Source of the DNA: Bacteroides luhongzhouii
GTDB taxonomy: Bacteria; Bacteroidota; Bacteroidia; Bacteroidales; Bacteroidaceae
Assembly: GCF_009193295.2 (NCBI RefSeq)
Contig: NZ_CP059973.1
Coordinates: forward strand, 744,001 to 808,000
Reading direction: 5' to 3'
Length of the DNA stretch: 64,000 bases
Shown one piece after another: positions 27,601-34,231 of the stretch (position 1 is the first letter of the stretch; every line of letters starts with the position of its first letter). Under the pieces are notes generated by a model. The model ran no database searches, was not told the origin of the DNA, and was given only the letters and a program-made list of their open reading frames with translations. The translations under genes were made by a program, and so were the position numbers.

Positions 27601-27851
27601 AAAGCCTGTTTCAATATATCGGAAAGATATTGGGAACCTCCTTTCAAGGAAACAACACGTGACAGAGGGATGGAATTGTCAAATACAAAAGTATAATCTG
27701 TCTGTTTCTCAACTTCTTGTATCAGATTCTTCAAAGTTATCTGTTTGGCAGCAATATTGACTTTACTGTTTTTTTGTGCCCATAAAGAAGGACAAGAAAG
27801 CAGGCTGACCAAAACAAGAATGCTACATAATATTTGTTTCAGCTTTAACAT
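24636..27851 (-). CDS. SusC/RagA TonB-dependent transporter with STN domain (locus 1)
   Basis: 1071 residues. After the signal peptide comes an STN domain (about 32-85, KQITLKNLIQEVEKQTDYTF), which in this family talks to an anti-sigma factor. Then a carboxypeptidase-like domain (VKDEQGEAVIGASVLVKGTT), the DEVVVVGYG segment, a plug (IASVKGDIITEYANTSVASA) and a barrel ending RTYTLGCRLTF. The STN domain fits the FecR gene 161 bp upstream. It takes up the oligosaccharide across the outer membrane with energy from TonB. Confidence 0.97.
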   Translation of the reverse strand: MLKLKQILCSILVLVSLLSCPSLWAQKNSKVNIAAKQITLKNLIQEVEKQTDYTFVFDNSIPLSRVVSLKGGSQYLSDILKQAFDKSDILYEIVGKQIVLQKIQTKTSRIVSGVVKDEQGEAVIGASVLVKGTTNGTVTDFNGKFELQNIPENATIDVTFIGYVSQSKKVTGGTRSLNFILEEDTETLDEVVVVGYGVQRKRDLSGSIASVKGDIITEYANTSVASALQGRVSGVQIQQTNGQPGAGIQVRVRGSNSIRGDNEPLWIINGFPGDINMINTADIESVEVMKDASATAIYGSRGANGVILITTKQAKEGKITVEYNASFGVQSLAKELDLLDAWEYMNYLNEKAAINNQPTIYTDEEIKSTLHSTNWQRELFRNALVTDHSINISGGTEKVQGTLGASYFDQQGIVKESGYKRMSIRSSLNYHISKYVTVSSNLIFSRSNHNQMNSQGGSRGTSVIGSTLILPPTATPHYDDGTWNDFQTQPIAPVNPLAYVNEVDNKWYANRIMANASLTIKPIDGLTIQLSANVNNNQNRKDYYKSLLYPNSQGAASITFGETVDITSNNIITYNKTFLKKHHLSVMGGFTYEQSTSKTAGTGTAEGFLSDVTESYDMDAAAVKGLPTSGYSNWRLFSFLGRVNYNYADRYLLTASLRADGSSRYSKGNKWGYFPSAAVAWRLSQESFLRDVEWLSDLKLRMSYGVTGSTAISPYSTQNTLRTENVVFDKNTVVAYVPSDTYTGDLKWETTSQFNMGIDLALFNNRLRMTADYYRKKTTDLLNNVEMPRSSGYTTALRNIGSIRNSGFELQLDGRIIDRTVKWDLGVNFSLNRSKVLVLSEDKDIFGGELDNTILKDQLNLMRVGEPMYVFYGYVEDGYDENGHIVYKNMDDDPAITAADKTIIGDPNPDFLVNLTTSVSYKGFTLSAFLQSSIGNDIYSLSMAAQAYDYGYNGNTLREVYYNHWTPENPTAKYPNLDQTSYKMSDRFVYDGSFVRLKNLELAYDVPCARSKFIKRARVYVSAQNLFTITSYPFWDPDINANGGGSSMIQGVDSYCYPSARTYTLGCRLTF

Positions 27852-27968
27852 TGTAAACTCATTTAAGGTTAAATAAAGGAATTAATTATTACCTTTGTCT
27901 GCGTAAAGCAAGGCTATACCTGTGCTATCCGTTTTACGGACAACATACACACGCAGGTTTTGCTCTTA

Positions 27969-27998
27969 GGACGTGGAAGATGGCACTCTTCTGCGTCC
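27969..27998 (-). other. hairpin in the fecR-susC spacer (locus 1)
   Basis: GGACGTGGAAGA (27969-27980) pairs with TCTTCTGCGTCC (27987-27998) with two internal mismatches, just after the FecR stop. There is no T-run on the minus strand next to it, so attenuation or a weak stop is only possible. The 161-bp spacer has no clear TAnnTTTG promoter. Confidence 0.4.
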
Positions 27999-28012
27999 TT
28001 TCTATTCTTCGA

Positions 28013-29002
28013 CTACTTTCTTCCGGTTATGCGCACCTCCTCCCCATTAATAGTGTATGCAATTGGAGTCACCCGGTTAACTATCTCAAGCATCTCTCGT
28101 AGAGATTCTGTTTTAATTGTCATCCAGTATCGTTTATTCTCCTGCACATTATGTAATTGAATTTTCACACCGTACCACCTTTCCATTTTCCTGACTACAT
28201 CCGTTAAACTTTCATTCTCTATTTTCAATTTACCCAAACGCCACACAGACTCTATTTCAGCATCACAAGCCGCCAACTTACATTTCTCTACCCCTTGCAT
28301 GGGGATGATAGCTTTTTGATTGGGTTTCATATCTGCCAGCAATTTGTCCGTTGCAGCTGAAACAACCGTCACATGCCCTCGAAGCAATACAACTTCCAAT
28401 TCGGAGTTGTCTCCATATCCATTAATATCGAATGCAGTACCATGAACCAACACTTTTACATCACCAACCGAAACATCAAATAGTTTTTCACTGTCTCGTA
28501 CTACATCAAAAAAAGCTTGTCCATTCAATTTTACAGAACGGCGATCTTTCGCATAATCCGTCGAATAGCTTAATGTGGAACCTGAATTCAACCAAACCTT
28601 GGTACCATCCGGCAGACTAACCTCCGCCTTTTGACCAACAGGAGCTGTAAATGAAACCAATTTTACCTCTTCCTCTTCTTTTGGGAAAAGTGTAGAAAGT
28701 GAAAATCCCAGCACTAATGCTAATATAGCTGCAACACCTACAGTACGATATAATAAACGGCGAGTATACATCTTTACAGGTTTTGCCAAACGCAGGTTAT
28801 CCATAATTTTTCCCCATACCTGTTCTTTATCAGGAATCACCGTATTCAAATCTGCATGAGCGATTTGCCAACTTTCACATAACTCCTGAAACTCTTGTTC
28901 ATGTCCAATATCGGCATTCCGCCATTTCACGAGTTGTTTCTCCTCCTGCAATGAAGCTGTTCCCGATAAATATTTGGTTATGATAATATAAATGTCTTCC
29001 AT
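28013..29002 (-). CDS. FecR-family anti-sigma factor (locus 1)
   Basis: 329 residues. The cytosolic N-terminus (1-80) should bind a sigma factor. A membrane helix lies near 86-106 (VGVAAILALVLGFSLSTLF). The periplasmic FecR domain follows (VSLPDGTKVWLNSGSTLSYS, VKLNGQAFFDVVRDSEKLF, VSVGDVKVLVHGTAFDINGYG) and then the C-terminal DUF4974-type domain (SLTDVVRKMERWYGVKIQL). It senses the STN domain of SusC in the periplasm. No sigma gene is adjacent; upstream is the terminator of locus 2. The likely partner is the sigma at 14167-14688, inferred only from location. Confidence 0.95.
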   Translation of the reverse strand: MEDIYIIITKYLSGTASLQEEKQLVKWRNADIGHEQEFQELCESWQIAHADLNTVIPDKEQVWGKIMDNLRLAKPVKMYTRRLLYRTVGVAAILALVLGFSLSTLFPKEEEEVKLVSFTAPVGQKAEVSLPDGTKVWLNSGSTLSYSTDYAKDRRSVKLNGQAFFDVVRDSEKLFDVSVGDVKVLVHGTAFDINGYGDNSELEVVLLRGHVTVVSAATDKLLADMKPNQKAIIPMQGVEKCKLAACDAEIESVWRLGKLKIENESLTDVVRKMERWYGVKIQLHNVQENKRYWMTIKTESLREMLEIVNRVTPIAYTINGEEVRITGRK

Positions 29003-29331
29003 ATCAGTTATGTTTTATAAACTCTTTTATTAAATAGACCCGTAGCTTTTGAATTACCCTGAAAAACATCTGATATTTTTTTATAATGTAGATAAACGAA
29101 CCTCTTTTTCTGATTTAACCAAGGATGATAATCTACTTAGAGATTGCCCGAAAAGTCCCTAAAAGAAAAATCACCCTTACTACAATATGTTGTAGCAAAG
29201 GTGATTTTATCAGATCAAGTCTTTAGGACAACCTCCAATATAGTCAATATTGAGGAGATATCTCAAATTTTGAATCGTTCTATCCTTTTTTCACATAAAT
29301 ATATATCTTTATTCCTCAAATTATAACAACG
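29003..29331. other. 329-bp non-coding gap between loci 1 and 2
   Basis: It holds the terminator described at 29167-29208. The remaining part, between that hairpin and fecR, is AT-rich with a minus-strand stretch reading GGGTCTATTTAAT near 29025-29045, which might be an ECF-type promoter for fecR. No gene is convincing; the 60-codon plus-strand frame at 29144 crosses the hairpin. Confidence 0.5.
29167..29208 (-). terminator. terminator of the locus 2 lipoprotein operon
   Basis: A 19-bp stem (29167-29185 with 29190-29208, two mismatches, four-base loop) is followed on the minus strand by a T-rich run TTCTTTT. It lies 124 bp after the lipoprotein stop at 29332, and before fecR of locus 1. Confidence 0.8.
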
Positions 29332-30861
29332 TTACTTTTGAACCACAATTTTCAACTTGCATGTGCGCCCGTAAAGTAATGCCACACCATCATAGGTGAG
29401 TCCGGTTATACCAGCTCCCGAATAGGCTGGTCCCTGGCTTCCTACCACTCCTGTAGGAGTAGCTATTTTACATCCTCCGGCAACTAGCGCATCTGTATCG
29501 TTTGCGGCTTCAATAACATGAATGACACCATATTTGCCTGCCGCAGTAACAAAGGCAATATAAGTACCGTCCTTTATCTGCAAACTACAAGGATCATTCG
29601 GGTATCCATCAGACGCATTGACCCTTTGCATTAACATATCAGTACCTCCTTTAGCTATACTTTGCAACACATTCAATGCTTCAAAAGTATTAACATCCGA
29701 AGCCGCGTTCTCCATCATCACATCAATACCAAGGTCAGTAACCTTATCATCTGGAATAAGAGTAAACAACGTTTTGTTAGTAACAACGCCTGCCGGTTTG
29801 ATCCAGTTATCCACATCATAACGCCGTCCCACTGGTCCTCCAATAATTCTTGATGCACTGACATAAGAGAAACCTCTATTTTTAACGGCTACAAACTCCG
29901 GATTTCTCCATATATTGATGAAAGCAAAGTCTACACTGTTTGCCTTTGAGCCATATCCTTTAATTTCCTTCAGGCTTAATACATGCTTTTGCACACCTTG
30001 TATCATTATTCCTTCTATGGAGAAAATATAAGGTTGATCCGGTTCTACCGAATGTTCCCATTCGGGTGCCATTTCGATATCGTTGAAAACAAGCGCAACG
30101 TTATTGTCAACACCCTCAAGACCTTCGATATTGATAATCTTTTCCTCTTTCAACCCTTCTATATCTTCCACCACGATCTTGATTCCATTGGTATCTTTAT
30201 TGTCTACGACAGTTTTCAGGATAAATTCCATTTCCAGCGGATTACCTGATACCGGAATAGTTGTATATTCCTTCAGTTCACCCAGTACCTTATTATACAA
30301 CGTATGCTTTACAGACTTAATACCTACAGCAGAACGGATCACTACAGACAGAGAAACCTCTTCATCGGGTACTAAAACAGGGAAATCTGATGGTTCGGTG
30401 AATATCTGGGATGGAAGTTTAGTTATCTTTTTAATAGGTATTACCTTTTGTGCCGTTTTTGTCAAAACGTCCGTTGATGTTACCAGTATCCCGGCTGCTT
30501 CACGCGTATTGACCTTGACATTCAAGTCAAATTCAAGTGTCATATCAGTTTGCAGAGTATCTATCTTTAAACGTTGACGTTCAGTCGCGTTTATCTCTTC
30601 ATATTCTCCATTTTCATCCATCTTCAACAAGGTAGCATATATACTATGTATACCCACAGCAGAGAAACTTCTGGCAGATACAGTCACCGTCGAGTTATAC
30701 TCCACCACATCTATTTCGGAAGGAGAAGTGAGTTCTACAGTAGGTGGCGGATACGCGTTGTCGTCCGAATAATCAGACTCACTATCACTACAATTTGTCA
30801 ACAACAAACCCCATGGAAGGGCAAGTATCAGGATCATTATATTTTTGATATATTGCTTCAT
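29332..30861 (-). CDS. surface lipoprotein of unknown function (locus 2)
   Basis: 509 residues, signal peptide with lipobox LLTNC (Cys24) followed by SDSESDYSDDN, an acidic stretch typical of Bacteroides surface lipoproteins. Residues about 40-250 look like two or three Ig-like beta-sandwiches (VELTSPSEIDVVEYNSTVTV, LVPDEEVSLSVVIRSAVGIK). The C-terminal region from about 260 has no family I recognise (IEGIMIQGVQKHVLSLKEIK, GPVGRRYDVDNWIKP). Its place suggests a SusE/F-like surface glycan-binding protein. It is the last gene of the fecR-EEP-lipoprotein unit, 13 bp after its neighbour. Confidence 0.7.
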   Translation of the reverse strand: MKQYIKNIMILILALPWGLLLTNCSDSESDYSDDNAYPPPTVELTSPSEIDVVEYNSTVTVSARSFSAVGIHSIYATLLKMDENGEYEEINATERQRLKIDTLQTDMTLEFDLNVKVNTREAAGILVTSTDVLTKTAQKVIPIKKITKLPSQIFTEPSDFPVLVPDEEVSLSVVIRSAVGIKSVKHTLYNKVLGELKEYTTIPVSGNPLEMEFILKTVVDNKDTNGIKIVVEDIEGLKEEKIINIEGLEGVDNNVALVFNDIEMAPEWEHSVEPDQPYIFSIEGIMIQGVQKHVLSLKEIKGYGSKANSVDFAFINIWRNPEFVAVKNRGFSYVSASRIIGGPVGRRYDVDNWIKPAGVVTNKTLFTLIPDDKVTDLGIDVMMENAASDVNTFEALNVLQSIAKGGTDMLMQRVNASDGYPNDPCSLQIKDGTYIAFVTAAGKYGVIHVIEAANDTDALVAGGCKIATPTGVVGSQGPAYSGAGITGLTYDGVALLYGRTCKLKIVVQK

Positions 30862-30874
30862 GACCGTTCATTTT

Positions 30875-31654
30875 TTATTTTAAAGATTCGATTTGTAATT
30901 GAAAACAATGTAAATCTCCGCTTACACTTGTTTCGGTTACCCCCCTAAAAGCCCATTTGTGTGAAGTCAGGACAAATATACAATACTCGGAGTCTCTATT
31001 TCTATTTTCCACTTCTACGAAAGAATAGGTATCAGAAGTTAAGTTAGAAGTAATTACCGACTCAAGATTAGGCAATAACGCACGTTTAACAGTGCCTACC
31101 AGAACCGTCTGTTCGTTTACCTTTTTCTTGAAAACGTCGACAGCCGGAGCTATCAGGTCTTCACTATTTAATGATACAGAACAGAAGAGCATATCTATTC
31201 CGTTCACTGCTTCTGTTTTTGTTTCAAGATATCTGCAATCGTTTTTTACTACATATTGTGTCATTTCGGAAATAGTAGAAGGAAAAAGAACCGTACTACC
31301 GATTATCTTTTTTTCTCCGTTACTATAGCTGACAGGCACAAACACCGGCACTTTCTTACTCTCTCTAGCAGTCTCCGTACCCGTATTTATGATTGCAGTT
31401 TGTCCATAGACAGCGTTCGTCCTGTCCAACAATGCCACTGCATGAACCGTGTTTCTGATAGATGACGCCACCTCTTTATAACTACAAGAGCTAAATAAAT
31501 TTTGCTCTGACAAGTGCGCATAAACCAATACGTTAGTTGTTCTGAACCGGTTCCATTCCGGAATATCTTCTCCCTTGTTATCCTCATCACTACACGAAAC
31601 GAACAGACAAGAGATGACACATATAAATAGCAGATATAGATAGTTTGATTTCAT
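30875..31654 (-). CDS. small surface lipoprotein of unknown function (locus 2)
   Basis: 259 residues, signal ending in FVSCSDEDNKGEDIPEW, so Cys21 is lipidated and the acidic residues favour surface display. I do not recognise the rest. It has FRTTNVLVYAHLSEQNLFS near the start, VAVALLDRTN-like and GQTAIINTGTETARESKKVP segments and a C-terminal YCIFVLTSHKWAFRG. It lies between the EEP-family gene (7 bp) and the larger lipoprotein (13 bp) and is surely co-transcribed with them. Confidence 0.7.
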   Translation of the reverse strand: MKSNYLYLLFICVISCLFVSCSDEDNKGEDIPEWNRFRTTNVLVYAHLSEQNLFSSCSYKEVASSIRNTVHAVALLDRTNAVYGQTAIINTGTETARESKKVPVFVPVSYSNGEKKIIGSTVLFPSTISEMTQYVVKNDCRYLETKTEAVNGIDMLFCSVSLNSEDLIAPAVDVFKKKVNEQTVLVGTVKRALLPNLESVITSNLTSDTYSFVEVENRNRDSEYCIFVLTSHKWAFRGVTETSVSGDLHCFQLQIESLK

Positions 31655-31661
31655 ATTTCAT

Positions 31662-32435
31662 TCATTTTACAAATTCAACTTCAGCAAACAAAGCCCTGTG
31701 GTCAGAAACTTCCGGATTAGATAAAACTTTAAACGACTTCACTTTCCACTTATTCTGTGGAAGTCCGAATATATAATCAATCTTGATTGTCGGCTGATCT
31801 GCCGGATAGGTGAACGTATCATCGCAGATTCTCTGCCAGTTCTTCATGACTTCACAAATCACATTAGAGTCGGTCCTGGCATTAAAATCTCCCCCCAGCA
31901 ACGTCGGGGTATCTCCCGTACCAATCCGCTCATTAATCTGTTCGGCCATCGCGCTCCTTATCAGGTCCGTCGAATGATCCAGGTGAGTCGTTCCTATCCT
32001 GATTATGTCTGAAGTTCCCGGTTCCTGAATATCTACATACAATAATGTCCGGGGTTCTTTGGCTCCGTCTATACCTTCAAAGGTTTTGTTATTGATATAA
32101 ACAAAAGGATATTTTGAGAGTATGGCCACTCCATATTCTCCACCACCAGTATCCATCGCTTTCCCGAAGACGGAAAACAATCCCAACTCCGCAGCCAGCT
32201 GAGTGGTGAAATCTTGATTTTTATTCCTTTTCGTGTTGTAATCTATCTCTTGCAACATTACAACATCCGGATTGTATTTCCTGATAAATACAGCATACTC
32301 CTTCACCGAGTAACCAGTCATCTGTCCGGACATCCGGCAATTATAGCTCATTATTTTAAGAGCCTGCGCATACGTACTTTGATACGCAAAGAAGAAAAGG
32401 CATACCCATACAATGGGCTTTAAAAGTGCTTTCAT
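31662..32435 (-). CDS. secreted endonuclease/exonuclease/phosphatase-fold enzyme 1
   Basis: 257 residues with a Sec signal (cleavage near YAQA, residue 25). The EEP motifs are complete: LKIMSYNCRM, VVMLQEIDYNTKR (metal-binding Glu), TTHLDHST, LLGGDFNARTDS (Asp and Asn) and SDHRALFAEV (Asp-His dyad). The fold cleaves phosphodiesters and phosphomonoesters, including DNA, sphingomyelin and inositol phosphates; secreted members in Bacteroides glycan loci have unclear substrates. It follows fecR by 31 bp. A second member lies at 42121-42903. Confidence 0.9.
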   Translation of the reverse strand: MKALLKPIVWVCLFFFAYQSTYAQALKIMSYNCRMSGQMTGYSVKEYAVFIRKYNPDVVMLQEIDYNTKRNKNQDFTTQLAAELGLFSVFGKAMDTGGGEYGVAILSKYPFVYINNKTFEGIDGAKEPRTLLYVDIQEPGTSDIIRIGTTHLDHSTDLIRSAMAEQINERIGTGDTPTLLGGDFNARTDSNVICEVMKNWQRICDDTFTYPADQPTIKIDYIFGLPQNKWKVKSFKVLSNPEVSDHRALFAEVEFVK

Positions 32436-32466
32436 AAATTTGGTTTTGTTATTAGATTAAGTTTAC

Positions 32467-33423
32467 TTATTCAATGGTATATGTATATTCTGATATTTTT
32501 TTAAAGCTAACCGGTGTTATGGATTGCATCACCTCCAACACATAGTTCAAGTCGTTTCCTTTACAAACGAAGTTGTACGTAAACGAAGCAATCTTTTCGT
32601 TTTTAACTGTAATCTCTATATCAAAATGCCGCGAGAGTGTTGTAAGCACTTCTTTCAGTGACGCATTTCTGAAAATAAGCCGGTTGCTCTTCCAACTCGA
32701 AGCATCATCGTGATATCTATCAGTTTTTATCCTTAGTACATTGCTTCTTTTTTCATAAACTGCAGTTTGTCCGGGAAGCACTTGTTGCATAGGTCTACGG
32801 CTTTTCACATGTCCGATATTTATACTCCCTTTGTCGAGTGTAGTTTTAATTACCTTATCCGAAGCATATGCTTTTACATTGAAACACGTTCCCGTCACCT
32901 GTATTTTTACATTCTCGGCAAACACCTGAAAAGGTGATTTCTTGTTTTCAGCTATCTCAAAATAAGCCTCTCCTTCCAGCGTAACATTCCTGTTGTATTT
33001 TGCAAACTGTTCCGGATAGGTCAATTTAGAATCGGCATTTAACCACACCCGGCTACCATCAGGAAGTAATACGAGTAGCTTCTCACCCCTTACAGCACAG
33101 ACCTCCCGATAAACAAGGTTTGCCTCACTACGACTTTGATAGAAATTATATCCTACACCTATCACTAGCAAAACAATTGCACAAGCTACCGTCCACTTAA
33201 AGAACAATGGCATCCTTATTCTCCTGTTCTTTCGTTTTTCTTCCCGCATCACGGCTTCCTGAATATTCTTATAAATGCGATATTCATCAAAAGGAGGCAA
33301 TTCTCTGTCGCCCAATTCGAGCTGTTTGCCTTCTATTATCCTTTGAATGTCGTCATCCATATATTTCCCGATGCCGTCAACTATTTCAAAGTCCTGACTT
33401 GTATGTTTCTTTTTTGATTTCAT
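32467..33423 (-). CDS. FecR-family anti-sigma factor (locus 2)
   Basis: 318 residues with a long cytosolic N-terminus, a membrane helix at about 76-94 (VACAIVLLVIGVGYNFY), the FecR domain (LLPDGSRVWLNADSKLTYPE, VTLEGEAYFEIAENKKSPF, VTGTCFNVKAY) and a C-terminal DUF4974-type domain (SLKEVLTTLSRHFDIEI). It controls the sigma factor encoded 109 bp upstream. The promoter element at 33426-33468 lies directly before the ATG and matches one before susC of this locus. Confidence 0.95.
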   Translation of the reverse strand: MKSKKKHTSQDFEIVDGIGKYMDDDIQRIIEGKQLELGDRELPPFDEYRIYKNIQEAVMREEKRKNRRIRMPLFFKWTVACAIVLLVIGVGYNFYQSRSEANLVYREVCAVRGEKLLVLLPDGSRVWLNADSKLTYPEQFAKYNRNVTLEGEAYFEIAENKKSPFQVFAENVKIQVTGTCFNVKAYASDKVIKTTLDKGSINIGHVKSRRPMQQVLPGQTAVYEKRSNVLRIKTDRYHDDASSWKSNRLIFRNASLKEVLTTLSRHFDIEITVKNEKIASFTYNFVCKGNDLNYVLEVMQSITPVSFKKISEYTYTIE

Positions 33424-33425
33424 AT

Positions 33426-33468
33426 TTCAATATCTATTAGTAATACACACTGTTACAAAAAAGTATTA
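33426..33468 (-). promoter_or_regulatory. candidate ECF-sigma promoter before fecR (locus 2)
   Basis: On the minus strand it reads TAATACTTTTT, 8 bases, TGTGTATTA, then CTAATAGATATTGAA. All three blocks recur before susC at 48131-48175 with a 9-base gap. The pair of blocks fits -35 and -10 elements; the leader would be very short because the ATG follows at 33423. Confidence 0.7.
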
Positions 33469-33531
33469 TACAGACTACGTTAAACCGTGTTAATTCAAAA
33501 GAACGTTCCATATCAACCAAAAGCGATAGCA

Positions 33532-34122
33532 CTACATCATACAATAAATCAACAGCAAGCTAAGCTCTCCCACTGTCGCACGAATCTGCTTCAAAGATTG
33601 GCTATATTGAAATTTAATTGTATTGATCGAAAGATTAAGTTTATCGGCAATTTCCTGATTGGAGTATTTTCCCGAAACTTTCATTTCAAAAACTTTACGA
33701 CGTTGTGGCGAAAGTTGCTCAAGAGCTTGCTGTATGATGTTCATTTGTTCTTGTTTAAGGTTTTCGTTTTGAGAATTGTCTTCCAATTCCAAAACCATTG
33801 AAAGGCAATCCTCAAGTAAATAGATATTTTTCTTTGAGTCTCTCAGCGTATTGAGCAGATCGTTCTTCAACATTGTAAAAAGGTATCTGTTTATAGGTTT
33901 TGTTTCGTCAATCTCTTCTTTTCTCAGCCAAAGTTTTAAGAATAAGTTCTGCACAGCATCTTCAGCCAATTCTTTATTCAGCAAATATTTAAATGCCAAA
34001 GAAAAGGTCTGCGCCGCATACGTCTTGTATACAATACTAAATGCCAGCTGGTTCCCCTCTTTCAGAGCCTTAACCAAAGCTTGGGCTTCATCCTGTGAGT
34101 ATTTCTGGGACATCTTAATCAT
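33532..34122 (-). CDS. ECF sigma factor (locus 2)
   Basis: 196 residues with region 2 (FSIVYKTYAAQTFSLAFKYL, LAEDAVQNLFLKLWLRKEEI) and region 4 (VFEMKVSGKYSNQEIADKLN, then LSINTIKFQYSQSLKQIR). The ATG at 34120-34122 and one three codons later are both possible. It is the FecI-like partner of the FecR encoded directly downstream. It lies 110 bp after GH89 enzyme 1 in the same direction, so it may be both read through and self-promoted. Its expected targets carry the element seen at 33426 and 48131. Confidence 0.95.
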   Translation of the reverse strand: MIKMSQKYSQDEAQALVKALKEGNQLAFSIVYKTYAAQTFSLAFKYLLNKELAEDAVQNLFLKLWLRKEEIDETKPINRYLFTMLKNDLLNTLRDSKKNIYLLEDCLSMVLELEDNSQNENLKQEQMNIIQQALEQLSPQRRKVFEMKVSGKYSNQEIADKLNLSINTIKFQYSQSLKQIRATVGELSLLLIYCMM

Positions 34123-34231
34123 TTTAAATATGAAAATAAAAAGCTTATTATATCAAGTCCTCATTTTCAAATATATTAATTCCTTCTGATATAGCATGAT
34201 TCGCGAGCAACAAATGAAACAGGCCTCTTAT

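Noticed and set aside
29144..29326. 60-codon plus-strand frame between loci 1 and 2
   Set aside because: It runs through the stem of a strong terminator and has no recognisable features.
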